DNA of 64,000 nt, from positions 1-64,000 of the IMG/VR virus record IMGVR_UViG_3300028920_000022; one strand, 5' to 3'. This document shows positions 15,654 to 23,946 of the stretch, piece by piece. This DNA comes from a virus. A program made the translations under genes and the position numbers. A model generated the notes under the pieces. It made no database searches. It was not told the DNA's origin and saw nothing but the letters and a program-made list of their open reading frames with translations. Position 1 is the stretch's first letter. Each line of letters opens with the position of its first letter.

Positions 15654-16422
15654 TGTCATCATCAGCGTCAACAATCCTATCCTCGCTACTGTATAGATTG
15701 GATTTTGTTACACCCCTGCGTCTGTTGTCAAAATAGCTACCGTAGGCATCGTTAGTCATAGCGGTGCCTCTGGTTACACTTTGGGCGTTTGCGGCAAACT
15801 TTAGCATGTTTCCTTTGGAAATTCCCGTGCTGTCAGACAGCGCCGCCAAATCAATGTTGGCGCCCATTACAGAAAATGTCCAACGGTCTGTTGCTTTCAG
15901 CCGAGAAATCATACCAGAAACATCTTCGTTGGTAAATGTCTTGGATGAATTCTCCTGCCCATCAGTAATGATTAACATTAGAACGGCAACCTGAGGTTCG
16001 TTGATATCTGGTAAATCCTCAAGTTTACGAATAGTAGAACAAACCGCATCATAGAATGCTGTCATTCCACTAGGCTCGTAATCCTTTTGCTCTAATGTTG
16101 GTAATTGGTCTACATCTTCATCAAACTTAACGAAATTCACATCATGGTTGAAGATGGTGAGACAAATTCTGGTTTCTAAGTCTTGGGATTCTTTCTGAAT
16201 TCTTTTTACCTGTTCGTTGAAGGATGTTCGAGCTTCTTCCTGAAGTGTGCCCATAGAACCGCTTTTATCCAGAACTATGGCAACGTATGTTTTTGTAGCT
16301 TTGAAGGTTTTTTCTGGATCCTTCTTGGGCTTATCTTTCTTTTTTGGCATTTTCTTTTTTCTCTTTTTGGTTGTCTTTTTTGTTGAACGATTTCTATGAT
16401 TAATTTTTAGAGGTGTTCTCAT
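15643..16422 (-). CDS. VWA-domain protein
   Basis: 259 aa. Basic N-terminus (Lys/Arg-rich to residue 40), then a von Willebrand A domain with intact metal site: DKSGSMG (D52, S54, S56), a Thr in SGMTAFYD near 120, and ITDGQEN near 152. VWA proteins bind partners through Mg. Similar stand-alone VWA proteins are common in phages and in tellurite- or MoxR-type systems; no MoxR ATPase lies nearby. Coupled to the HExxH gene upstream. Confidence 0.85.
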   Translation of the reverse strand: MRTPLKINHRNRSTKKTTKKRKKKMPKKKDKPKKDPEKTFKATKTYVAIVLDKSGSMGTLQEEARTSFNEQVKRIQKESQDLETRICLTIFNHDVNFVKFDEDVDQLPTLEQKDYEPSGMTAFYDAVCSTIRKLEDLPDINEPQVAVLMLIITDGQENSSKTFTNEDVSGMISRLKATDRWTFSVMGANIDLAALSDSTGISKGNMLKFAANAQSVTRGTAMTNDAYGSYFDNRRRGVTKSNLYSSEDRIVDADDDITD

Positions 16423-17000
16423 CTAAGTCCATGTGTTTTCATAAAGGTATGACACGTTTCATTATCAAATATTCCGCTATACTTTTTGAATATAAAATGT
16501 CCCAATTCATGTGCTAACGCAGTATCATCTAAATTATCTTTGTATCCCACAACTACCGCATCGCCCATCGCAAACCCTGCCAGTTTTCCCAGCCTGTCAT
16601 GTTTAATTGGGAACCTTTTGAACACAACAAATAAATCGTCAATTGCGTTTTCACACATTGTTTGGTATTTCTTAGGATAATTTATTTTAGAAAGTGCAAA
16701 GTTCCAAGAATTGATTGTACTCGTAGTGACGTTTTCTACATCATCCTTTAAGACTGGGAACCCGTTTGTTATTATATGCAAATTATGTTTTGTGGTATAG
16801 GTTATGGTGCTAACAAACTTCCATCTATATGCAACAAAAGCCAAAAATACACTAGCAAAGACAATCGACAATACTATTAATAATGCTAGTGGCTCCCCTC
16901 TGAGTCCATTAAAATAACCGTACATGGTTATTGCGGTTGAAATAATTGCTGGGACTAGAAATGTTAAATCCAGCGGTCTTACTACAGATAATTTATTCAT
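16419..17000 (-). CDS. Membrane zinc metalloprotease-like protein
   Basis: 193 aa. Two membrane helices (residues 9-29 and 38-60) and then a soluble domain ending with HELGH at 164-168 in DTALAHELGHFIFKKY, the gluzincin-type HExxH signature; a third ligand could be H184 or H190. It may cleave membrane or envelope proteins. The short sequence after HELGH makes a full protease fold uncertain. Confidence 0.7.
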   Translation of the reverse strand: MNKLSVVRPLDLTFLVPAIISTAITMYGYFNGLRGEPLALLIVLSIVFASVFLAFVAYRWKFVSTITYTTKHNLHIITNGFPVLKDDVENVTTSTINSWNFALSKINYPKKYQTMCENAIDDLFVVFKRFPIKHDRLGKLAGFAMGDAVVVGYKDNLDDTALAHELGHFIFKKYSGIFDNETCHTFMKTHGLR

Positions 17001-17404
17001 TCTATTATTTCCTTAATATTAAGCTCTGTATATTCTTTCTCTAAAAGTTTATACAAATCGTGGTCAACTATAATTTTATGTTTTTCTTTGAATTCGAATG
17101 GAATATCTGCGTTAGGAAATTTTGGATTATTTTCAAAAGAATGAAATAATTGACAAGCGGTTCCTTGACCAACCAATACTCTCCATATATAATATTCGTT
17201 TTTGTATTCTAAATATAATCTGGCGTCATAAAACATATCCGAACAATCGTCTAATTGGTTTTGATATGTTTTGTGAAAATATTCCCATAGTACTAAAAAC
17301 TCACTTTGGGAAAATGGATAATCATTCGGGTAGTATGCCATAGATTCATCATCTATCACGCCATACTTTTTAGCATATTCGAAAATCTGATCTACAATAT
17401 TCAC
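16997..17404 (-). CDS. Unrecognised protein carrying the array tail
   Basis: 135 aa, aromatic-rich (YYPNDYPFSQSEF, WEYFHKTY), without CxxC. Ends ELNIKEIIE, the array-type C-terminus, coupled to the next gene by ATGA. Confidence 0.7.
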   Translation of the reverse strand: MNIVDQIFEYAKKYGVIDDESMAYYPNDYPFSQSEFLVLWEYFHKTYQNQLDDCSDMFYDARLYLEYKNEYYIWRVLVGQGTACQLFHSFENNPKFPNADIPFEFKEKHKIIVDHDLYKLLEKEYTELNIKEIIE

Positions 17405-17901
17405 TCGATTATTTCCTTAATTATATTTTCTTTTTTGGCAATTTTGATTGATTTAGGAAGGTCAAATAGTCGACATTTAGTTAACATCAAAAAGAATTTT
17501 ACAGAGTTGGTGAAAATGGCACGATCTATTTCTTTTAAACCATGGTCCTGGATGTCTGGATATAAATCATCAGGATCAGCATCAGTATATACCACAAAAC
17601 CCCGATCTGTATTTTTTATTATTGCGCACCGCGATGAGTTAACTAACCGCACACCCTCTGCCATATATTCTCCGTTTAACCATATTTCTGAGTTCACTAT
17701 CTTAAACGGAGAAAAATACGAGTTATAACGACAAATGCCAGCACCACCTACTGGTATTTTATCCACAGTATAGATAAATTTTTCTATTTTACAACTGTTT
17801 TTCTGCCTACAATAAACATCTGGCGTTTCAAACAGCTTTCCTATTATAACAAAAATAGCAAAAACAACAGGAATGCCCAAACAGACCCAAACGTATATCA
17901 T
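17401..17901 (-). CDS. Membrane-anchored protein carrying the array tail
   Basis: 166 aa. An N-terminal helix (residues 1-22, MIYVWVCLGIPVVFAIFVII), an extracytoplasmic or cytoplasmic beta domain with YCRQKNSC, and the tail NIIKEIIE. No CxxC knuckle. Function unknown. Confidence 0.7.
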   Translation of the reverse strand: MIYVWVCLGIPVVFAIFVIIGKLFETPDVYCRQKNSCKIEKFIYTVDKIPVGGAGICRYNSYFSPFKIVNSEIWLNGEYMAEGVRLVNSSRCAIIKNTDRGFVVYTDADPDDLYPDIQDHGLKEIDRAIFTNSVKFFLMLTKCRLFDLPKSIKIAKKENIIKEIIE

Positions 17902-18086
17902 TTGCTGCTGTATCCCTCTTTAGACCAACCACCACCTGAGAGAATAAAGCCTGTGCCACCAGAAATTAAGCGTTTTGCTGTTTCTTTTCCACACTTAGGA
18001 CACTTATCTAAAGGCTGATCTTTAATGCTTTGATCTGCCTCCCACTCGTGTTTGCAATTGGTACATAAATATTCATAGGTGGGCAT
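17898..18086 (-). CDS. FmdB-type zinc ribbon
   Basis: 62 aa. MPTYEYLCTNCKHEWE and CPKCGKETAKRLISG make the two-knuckle ribbon of the FmdB/CxxC_CxxC_SSSS family, with the usual glycine/serine tail. These small proteins are of unclear role. It is a true classical ribbon and differs from the array family. Confidence 0.88.
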   Translation of the reverse strand: MPTYEYLCTNCKHEWEADQSIKDQPLDKCPKCGKETAKRLISGGTGFILSGGGWSKEGYSSK

Positions 18087-18089
18087 GAT

Positions 18090-18254
18090 TCAGATTCCCC
18101 TAATTGTTTCCTTTATAGCTTTATTTTGTTCTTCTGCAGATGTGTTTGTTTCTAATATTTCTTTAATTTCGTCAACCACAAATTTGAGTTGAAAATTGTT
18201 TTGTTCTGCAGCTTCTAGTTTTGCCAACAAACTAGCGTATTCTTCGTAATACAT
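18090..18254 (-). CDS. 54-aa helical protein
   Basis: 54 aa, ATG 18254. Almost entirely one amphipathic helix (EYASLLAKLEAAEQNN...KEILETNTSAEEQNKA). Four nt upstream of the FmdB-type gene. Function unknown. Confidence 0.6.
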   Translation of the reverse strand: MYYEEYASLLAKLEAAEQNNFQLKFVVDEIKEILETNTSAEEQNKAIKETIRGI

Positions 18255-18262
18255 TGTGTGCC

Positions 18263-18490
18263 TCAGTCATTCCATAATTCTGGGATAGAATTAGACCAAC
18301 AGTCGTGTCCTGAAGCTTTCATCGCTTTACAAATTTCTTCTTGAACATTTTCGAATTCACGGAATACTTTTTTCCAGCGTTTATAGGTTTTATGATCGAT
18401 TTCTAATTGTCCATGCCAATCGTATTCCGCATCATAAACGAAATATATCGGAAAAGCTTCGGTGCCATGTATACTAATTTTGAGTTTCAT
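18263..18490 (-). CDS. Hypothetical protein
   Basis: 75 aa from ATG 18490, chosen over a TTG at 18502 because GAGGCG lies 5-10 nt before it. Beta strands first (KLKISIHGTEAFPIYFVYD) then a helix. Ends WSNSIPELWND; no tail. Confidence 0.65.
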   Translation of the reverse strand: MKLKISIHGTEAFPIYFVYDAEYDWHGQLEIDHKTYKRWKKVFREFENVQEEICKAMKASGHDCWSNSIPELWND

Positions 18491-18498
18491 TTTTCGCC

Positions 18499-19110
18499 TC
18501 AAACAACTATATCCTCTATTATTTTTTCTTCACAAGTAAGCAGTTTATCTGGGCAAATTGCGGATTTAACCCGCATGTGATTTGCGGTGTAGAATTTACC
18601 TCTACCAATCATTCCACAATTTGAACATTTAAACATATTTGCGTCTCTATTGTTCTTCACTTTTTCCCAAATATGACCAAATATTTTCATTGGTTTTATT
18701 ATATTTGAAGAAGTAACCCATGTTATGGCACTAATCGACAGATCACTGGCAGAATCATAAATAACCATATCCAACATTTCTAAATTTTCAGGCTTTCTAA
18801 TTTCTGTATATGTTTTTGCTTTTTTAGCTTCTGGCTTTAATAACCTCACCCTGGTGTTTAAATTAAAATTAATATGTTGTGTTGATGGTCTTCTAAACCA
18901 GCGATGATATTCTTGATTTATTAATAATTCTTCGTGTTTATATTTTGAAAAATTTTCTTGTACTCGGTCATACAGCCCGCCTGCAACGTAAGGCACAATC
19001 ATCCAGCTGGGAACGCAAGAAAGATTATATACTAAATCTTCACTGGCGTTTTGGTTTATTTCTGTTGCGGTACCATGCGCTTGCACCGTACCAAACGATT
19101 GCATCGTCAT
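18499..19110 (-). CDS. Two-domain protein: unknown N-domain fused to an HCCC-tail domain
   Basis: 203 aa. Residues 1-150 are an unrelated domain; from about 155 the array domain appears: GHIWEK, FKCSNCGMIG, LLTCEEKIIEDIVV. It is a second case, with 12086, of the domain fused to a different protein, which argues that the domain is a portable C-terminal module. Confidence 0.75.
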   Translation of the reverse strand: MTMQSFGTVQAHGTATEINQNASEDLVYNLSCVPSWMIVPYVAGGLYDRVQENFSKYKHEELLINQEYHRWFRRPSTQHINFNLNTRVRLLKPEAKKAKTYTEIRKPENLEMLDMVIYDSASDLSISAITWVTSSNIIKPMKIFGHIWEKVKNNRDANMFKCSNCGMIGRGKFYTANHMRVKSAICPDKLLTCEEKIIEDIVV

Positions 19111-19379
19111 ACTATTACGTCCTGAATATAGAACTCATCTATAGTTAACATTAAAATGTTTTGGTTTTTATCATCCCATACGAATTTATCATCGGGAGAT
19201 CTGCGAATGGCTTTTTGTCCGCTTTTTTGGCAACGTATTAATTGTGGATATTCGGCATCTTTGTTTTCTATCCAACTATAGCTCTCTGCAGCTTTTATAG
19301 CGCGTTGAAGCTGCGATTCGGATAGGGCAACACCAGAACCATAGCTTTTTGCTTCCCCCAACCAAACCTGATAAGCCAC
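19107..19379 (-). CDS. Small protein with divergent array tail (GTG start)
   Basis: 90 aa, GTG at 19379 overlapping the upstream TAG (TAGTG). N-terminal helix with LSESQLQRAIKAAESY, single Cys, C-terminus FYIQDVIV resembling the tail. No knuckle. Confidence 0.65.
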   Translation of the reverse strand: MAYQVWLGEAKSYGSGVALSESQLQRAIKAAESYSWIENKDAEYPQLIRCQKSGQKAIRRSPDDKFVWDDKNQNILMLTIDEFYIQDVIV

Positions 19380-19600
19380 TACTTTTTGACCTCGAAAGAT
19401 TCTTGAAGTTTTTGTTGGGCGTAATTTAATTCGTTTTTGTCTAGTTGATAATCTTTTGTAATGTTAGTTTTTAATATATCGCTTATTAGCCGCTCTATTT
19501 CACACGCCCATCTGTGGTCTCTAGAGCCCGGAAAATATCCTTGACGCAAATTTCTTGCAATTTCTAACGCTTCTAAAAGATATGTTCGTCCACTGTCCAC
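19379..19600 (-). CDS. Helical hypothetical protein
   Basis: 73 aa, helix-rich (YLLEALEIARNLRQGY, NELNYAQQKLQESFE). No tail. Stop TAG shares a base pair with the next GTG start. Confidence 0.65.
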   Translation of the reverse strand: MDSGRTYLLEALEIARNLRQGYFPGSRDHRWACEIERLISDILKTNITKDYQLDKNELNYAQQKLQESFEVKK

Positions 19601-19636
19601 GAATTACTACTAAAAATACAGCTAGCGCCTCGACGA

Positions 19637-19891
19637 TTATACGATAATATTTCTTATTACGATCTCTTTGCAAGTTAAACCCTCGTTATCTATAAGTTCG
19701 TAATATAAAGGGATAATGTGGGTTTTTCCCATATTAGCGTTTCCCAAGCAGTCTTTTGTTACCGGCATGCCTGTAGGAATATTACTTATTCCTATTGCTT
19801 GGCAATTTTTACATTTGAAATAGGTGGCAGACATAGTTTCCCACCGATAAACCCAATCATGAGTTTCCATAATTTCCATAGGCTGAATCAT
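19637..19891 (-). CDS. HCCC-tail protein
   Basis: 84 aa. H11 (ETHDW), C27/C30 in YFKCKNC, C74 in LTCKE, tail VIRNIIV. The middle segment between knuckle and late Cys is longer than in the GTH clade. Coupled to the Pth2 gene upstream. Confidence 0.75.
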   Translation of the reverse strand: MIQPMEIMETHDWVYRWETMSATYFKCKNCQAIGISNIPTGMPVTKDCLGNANMGKTHIIPLYYELIDNEGLTCKEIVIRNIIV

Positions 19892-20328
19892 AACAGTCTC
19901 TGTTTCTTTAGTAACGGATCTCTTTCATCCCTAAACATAGGAGGAAGAATCATCACAGTTGTGGTTTTGGGCGCAACTTCAGTTTTTCCCGCATCGATAA
20001 CTACGATAGGATTATATATTTCCTTTAGCTTAAACCAATCTTTGTCGTGAGCCCCAAGAACCAGTTTGGTGAACCCTCCATTTTCCTCCATGTTTTCCCA
20101 AAGAGTAATTCGTTGAACCAAATTTGGTAAACCAGAACCACAAACAAGAGGATCCCAAAAAGCACCATTTTCGCAAAACTTCCTATATTCCAAATCTAGC
20201 AAATGTACAGCATGACCACATTGGGCTCCAACTTTCCCGATACCCATATTAAGATCTTTTCTGACAACCAGATATACTACCAAAGAATCTTCTGGGGTAG
20301 GATTGCGAGGTAAAGGTTGAGCGTCCAT
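19888..20328 (-). CDS. Peptidyl-tRNA hydrolase, type II (Pth2-like)
   Basis: 146 aa. The Pth2 signature VVRKDLNMGIGKVGAQCGHA (residues 21-40; K32, Q36, H39) and the second motif DAGKTEVAPKTTTV (D112, T116) are both present. Pth2 cleaves peptides from stalled peptidyl-tRNA and is the archaeal/eukaryotic form; few bacteria use it, so a phage copy is noteworthy. Length is near the usual 115-180 aa. Adjacent upstream is the RlmN-like gene, giving a translation-related pair. Confidence 0.85.
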   Translation of the reverse strand: MDAQPLPRNPTPEDSLVVYLVVRKDLNMGIGKVGAQCGHAVHLLDLEYRKFCENGAFWDPLVCGSGLPNLVQRITLWENMEENGGFTKLVLGAHDKDWFKLKEIYNPIVVIDAGKTEVAPKTTTVMILPPMFRDERDPLLKKQRLL

Positions 20329-21360
20329 CTAATATCTCGTCAGCGTATATTCACATTCAGGTTTGCTTCCTGCAAGAATAGCGTTTCCGCAGGTAATTCT
20401 TCCCAGGTCTTCCTCCAGAGAAGGAACAAATACCAACACATCAAAACCAGCTTTTTTCAAAGAATCTTCTGCTTGCTGGTAAGGATAAAATTGCTGATAA
20501 GCGTTTTCATCCCAGAATTTGTTCTGTACGCATGCATCGGTTTTGTGCATTGGAGTAATTTTACACATAAATTTATCCGGATCAAACAGTTTTGCCAGTT
20601 TAGTCCCACTAATTGCCGCATCAGTGAGAGCAAAGTTTAGAGCAATTTTACGTCCAACAACATCGGTAATGTTAGACATAATTTTGGAAATATCTTCCAA
20701 ACCCAAAGCAGACCCACCAAAATCTTCGAATCTTCTCTGCTCATCAGTAGTATTGATGGACAACTGTAGCCCAGCATTTCCTTCCATTAAATGGTTTTTA
20801 ATATCCATCCACTGGCAAATAAAAGCTTCGAGTCTTCTATTGTTTCGGGGCATCATGGTGGAAACAACGGGATGAAAACCCCAACCTCGTTTTTCTCTAA
20901 TTTCGTGTACCATATGTGGTGTAACTGATAATACATCATTATTGAAGGTGGGCTCACCCATTCTCGCAAAATGCAGGTTTAAACGATCTGTATGTTTTAC
21001 CTCGGGATGAATGGAAATAGCCGCGCGCATTTGGTTTAATAGATCGCCGTAGGTTGCATTATATCCTGGACCTACTTTGGGAACGTCGCAGAATTTACAT
21101 TTCATAGAGCACCCATATTGAGAAGAAATAGTAATCACCCATTTCTTTTCTAGTGGCATTAGCTTGCCATGAGGCACTCCGTTTATTTGATCTTTTAACC
21201 CCATAAAATCGGCTTTGACATTCTTTTCTTTACCATAATCGCCAAGAGAAAGACACTCCAGTTTTCTACCAGGATCAAAAAGAGATCTTTCGCCTTCAAC
21301 GATCAAGATGGTGCCGGTTGGAACAGCGATTTTTTCTTTGATTATAGAAAACATATTCAA
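20329..21360 (-). CDS. RlmN/Cfr-like radical SAM protein
   Basis: 343 aa. Cluster motif CSMKCKFC (C84, C88, C91) preceded by ISSQYG, then MGEPTFNN, LQLSINTTDE and NFALTDAAISG, all in RlmN order, and a late Cys in ITCGNAIL (C324) where RlmN has its methyl-carrying Cys. RlmN methylates A2503 of 23S rRNA and A37 of tRNA. The Cys that precedes SSQVGC in RlmN is here Thr77, so chemistry or target may differ. It lies downstream of a GC-rich structured leader (21361-21476). Confidence 0.8.
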   Translation of the reverse strand: MNMFSIIKEKIAVPTGTILIVEGERSLFDPGRKLECLSLGDYGKEKNVKADFMGLKDQINGVPHGKLMPLEKKWVITISSQYGCSMKCKFCDVPKVGPGYNATYGDLLNQMRAAISIHPEVKHTDRLNLHFARMGEPTFNNDVLSVTPHMVHEIREKRGWGFHPVVSTMMPRNNRRLEAFICQWMDIKNHLMEGNAGLQLSINTTDEQRRFEDFGGSALGLEDISKIMSNITDVVGRKIALNFALTDAAISGTKLAKLFDPDKFMCKITPMHKTDACVQNKFWDENAYQQFYPYQQAEDSLKKAGFDVLVFVPSLEEDLGRITCGNAILAGSKPECEYTLTRY

Positions 21361-21476
21361 CCCTTATGTAGAGTGGGTAGGGTGTTCTCACAGCCCTCGC
21401 GATTGCCACCCCTCCGTGAAGGTTCCCGAGCGGCGAGGATTACTACACGAATACGAAGGTTTCCCACAGTGAGTCT
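21361..21476 (-). ncRNA. GC-rich structured leader (candidate cis-regulatory RNA)
   Basis: A 116-nt gap between coupled genes, clearly GC-richer than its surroundings. Outer stem CCTCGC (21395-21400) with GCGAGG (21433-21438); inner arms around ACCCCTCC...AAGGT (21408-21423). No ORF fits. It would be the 5' leader of the RlmN-like gene. I match it to no known riboswitch. Confidence 0.4.
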
Positions 21477-22004
21477 TCAGTTAGGATCGTCCTCAATGAA
21501 AACGATTTTGGCGGCAACAATGTCTTTTCTAAGCTGGTCTCTCACAAACAGACAAATATAACTTCCATCGCCGTAGCCTGATGAACTAACCACACCACCA
21601 TCCATAATGCCGGCTCTACCACTATTTAGCGTTTTGTCGCACGCTTTTCCGTAGAACGTATTAAGATCCCCATATTCACCCTCGCCATTACCATACTTTG
21701 GATCGTCCCAAAACCCAGCTTGTCCCGAATCTACACCAACATCTATTCCTGAGTTTTCCCAACATTCGTTCAAAGCGTTAGGTAAACCATCTATGTCGGC
21801 ATGACGTATCTCAAGTTCAACAACTCTCTCATCATTAACGCGAATATAAGCTGTCCACTTGCCATTACGAACATCTTTCAAAGAACCAGCACACCAAGTA
21901 CCTCGGCTGTAACAAGGATCTGAAACAATAAGCGTTCCCGAAGTAATCTCGAACGTTCCTAGTTTATTGTCTACCATATCTTTCAAATGGGCTGTGTATA
22001 CCAT
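21477..22004 (-). CDS. Conserved protein of the SGTLIVSDPCY type (DUF4241-like)
   Basis: 175 aa. It has the block order I associate with this widespread family: FEITSGTLIVSDPCYSRGTW, GKWTAYIRV, VDSGQAGFWD, and GGVVSSSGYGDGSY followed by KIVFIEDD. The biochemical role is unknown. An alternative start at residue 10 is possible. Confidence 0.75.
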   Translation of the reverse strand: MVYTAHLKDMVDNKLGTFEITSGTLIVSDPCYSRGTWCAGSLKDVRNGKWTAYIRVNDERVVELEIRHADIDGLPNALNECWENSGIDVGVDSGQAGFWDDPKYGNGEGEYGDLNTFYGKACDKTLNSGRAGIMDGGVVSSSGYGDGSYICLFVRDQLRKDIVAAKIVFIEDDPN

Positions 22005-22017
22005 ATGTTTTGTCTTT

Positions 22018-22239
22018 CTAGTTTATATCGTAAACACAAGGTTCCGGAATTTTAACTGGCTCTTTCTTTTCGTTTACACACTTTGCGTTACATGCTTGGC
22101 AAGTATACGTATGCATCAAGCCTTCATGCAACAATGTGCCCTGAAGTTTTACTAGGGGGTCTTTATCTATTACAGGACCGTTTGGTGTTTCAACCGTGTA
22201 AAGATACTCGGATCCAGTATATTTCCAAACGTGTGTCAT
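22018..22239 (-). CDS. Small Cys protein
   Basis: 73 aa. H3, then a late knuckle TYTCQACNAKC (C47, C50, C54) and a final Cys in EPCVYDIN; no IIREIIE tail. Its start MTHVWKYTG resembles the double-knuckle proteins at 29.8-30.6 kb, so it may be a distant relative. Confidence 0.6.
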   Translation of the reverse strand: MTHVWKYTGSEYLYTVETPNGPVIDKDPLVKLQGTLLHEGLMHTYTCQACNAKCVNEKKEPVKIPEPCVYDIN

Positions 22240-22661
22240 GATGGTACTATTTTCCAGCCCAAATATTCTAGGTGAGCATTCGTCAGAACTATATTTGCAT
22301 CGCTGGCTTCGAGTTCAGGAACCAACGTGTCAGAATATGTGGGCGTTTTCCAAGTCAAAATTTCCTCAGCTCTTCCCAAACGTAGCTTCATTCCATTATC
22401 TCTTAGGAGCCTCCCAACCTTTCTTAGAATGGCTCTCTTGGCACGATGACCTATATCTGGGTTTGATACAGAAACGCCGTCAGGTAAAATCCTAATATTA
22501 ATAACACCGGCTTCTGGACGGAATCCAAAAACCAGCCTAGCAGTGTTCTTAGTATAATTACAGGTTTCAGAAAATGCCAAATCTGCAGCTTCCCAAAAAT
22601 GACGGTTGAAAACTGCCTTGTTTAAACCATTTCTAATTCTTCGCCAACTGATTTTTTTCAT
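22236..22661 (-). CDS. Basic hypothetical protein
   Basis: 141 aa from ATG 22661, chosen because GAGG lies 7 nt upstream and the promoter at 22684-22712 would start transcription near 22676. Basic N-terminus (MKKISWRRIRNGLNKAVF). Alpha/beta; no motif recognised. First gene of a promoter-driven unit. Confidence 0.65.
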   Translation of the reverse strand: MKKISWRRIRNGLNKAVFNRHFWEAADLAFSETCNYTKNTARLVFGFRPEAGVINIRILPDGVSVSNPDIGHRAKRAILRKVGRLLRDNGMKLRLGRAEEILTWKTPTYSDTLVPELEASDANIVLTNAHLEYLGWKIVPS

Positions 22662-22683
22662 GCCGAACCTCATTTTCAACAGT

Positions 22684-22712
22684 ATTTTATATGACACGCT
22701 GCGTCATGTCAA
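22684..22712 (-). promoter_or_regulatory. Sigma70-type promoter with overlapping palindrome
   Basis: Minus strand TTGACA, 17-nt spacer, TAAAAT. The -35 and spacer carry an imperfect palindrome GACATGACGCAGCGTGTC, the size and place of a repressor operator. Leader to ATG 22661 is about 15 nt. Confidence 0.65.
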
Positions 22713-22720
22713 GAAAAAGC

Positions 22721-23464
22721 TCACTCTTCTTTTTGAATTAAGAATTTCCCAATATATTCGCGATCTTGGGAGAAGATAGGTATATCCCAATCTTGATCAA
22801 GTTCGGTTCTAAACGTATCATCAGAAAATTTAATTGTTTTTCTAACTACACACCAGCCTCGCTTTTGAAAGGTAGCGCATTGATTCCAATCAATATTCTT
22901 ATGGCGAAGAAGCATTTCTTTCATACGTTTTGTATTCTTTTTGTGAAGCTCTTTGTGGGAGAAGTGTTTTTGGGCAAGCCCAGATATAGAATTTCTGATG
23001 GCATCAATCTGTCTCCAGTAAAAATAATTAACCACATCTTCTCTAGGAATAGTGAAACTACGGGCATCAAATATTGCTTTTTTATTAGGACGTTCTCCTT
23101 GTGCTAGCATAGCATAATTGAAAGCAACCGTAGCAGTACTAGCACTTACGCTGCTCATTTTTTGAACATTTTTATCAAACCACGGAGAAGTATCAAACTT
23201 TTCATAATCGTTGATTAACACCGAAATTTCGTCAGATTGGCAGTAGGCAATTTTGCTACCTTGTATACTATCTAGCAAATCTCTTGCAGCAGAAGACATT
23301 GCTTCTATTATTCTTAGATCCCAGGGTTTATCACATCCGCGAGTATAGGAGTGGAAGCTCTTACCATCTACTCTAACTATAGTTGGCATTCTTGGGGTAA
23401 TATAGATACGAGAAACATTCTCGTATCGTTTCATACGGTTGCCTAAGTCGGAATGATCAGTCAT
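22721..23464 (-). CDS. tRNA-His guanylyltransferase family (Thg1-like)
   Basis: 247 aa. RMPTIVRVDGKSFHSYTRG holds the first metal Asp (D33) and YCQSDEISVLI the D78-E79 pair, the catalytic triad of Thg1; the MKRYE segment near residue 11 is also typical. Thg1 adds G-1 to tRNA-His opposite base 73, and Thg1-like proteins repair 5'-truncated tRNAs in the 3'-5' direction. The window encodes a tRNA-His without G-1 and with C73, a fitting substrate. Length close to eukaryotic Thg1 (about 250 aa). Confidence 0.9.
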   Translation of the reverse strand: MTDHSDLGNRMKRYENVSRIYITPRMPTIVRVDGKSFHSYTRGCDKPWDLRIIEAMSSAARDLLDSIQGSKIAYCQSDEISVLINDYEKFDTSPWFDKNVQKMSSVSASTATVAFNYAMLAQGERPNKKAIFDARSFTIPREDVVNYFYWRQIDAIRNSISGLAQKHFSHKELHKKNTKRMKEMLLRHKNIDWNQCATFQKRGWCVVRKTIKFSDDTFRTELDQDWDIPIFSQDREYIGKFLIQKEE

Positions 23465-23946
23465 GCTGTTAGTAATTCTTTGGGTATATTTTTAGTTACT
23501 ATTTTTCGTATATATTGTCTATGTTTGTAATATTCCTCATTAGTTTGTTGACCATCTACTAATTCTCTCGTCCACTTTTCTCTAAGATCTAGCCACTCTA
23601 TATAATTATTAGCCTCTAATTTTGGTTCCCATTTATCGTCCACACCTTCGTCGCTACGAATTCCTTTCAAGGATATTCCAAGAGTGTTGGCTAACCAATA
23701 TTGCAAATAAGAAGAAAACTCGGAATGTCCTTGCAGAAAAGCAAGTTTTCTTTTGCTAAGAATAGAGATGTATAAACTGCCTATATGTTGTTTTGCTTCC
23801 AAACTAATTTCTATATATTTAGAATCATCACTAATATCTATACGACCATGTTTTCCGAATTTGTTCCTAACCAAATCGCTAATATAATTAGCAACAGTTT
23901 CTGGTTCTATATTACGCTTAAAAGTAATAAATGAGTGATTAGTCAT
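23461..23946 (-). CDS. Hypothetical protein
   Basis: 161 aa, begins MTNHSFITFKRNIEPETVA; alpha/beta with charged C-terminus (REKWTRELVDGQQTNEEYYK). Coupled to the Thg1-type gene by ATGA. No family recognised. Confidence 0.7.
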   Translation of the reverse strand: MTNHSFITFKRNIEPETVANYISDLVRNKFGKHGRIDISDDSKYIEISLEAKQHIGSLYISILSKRKLAFLQGHSEFSSYLQYWLANTLGISLKGIRSDEGVDDKWEPKLEANNYIEWLDLREKWTRELVDGQQTNEEYYKHRQYIRKIVTKNIPKELLTA

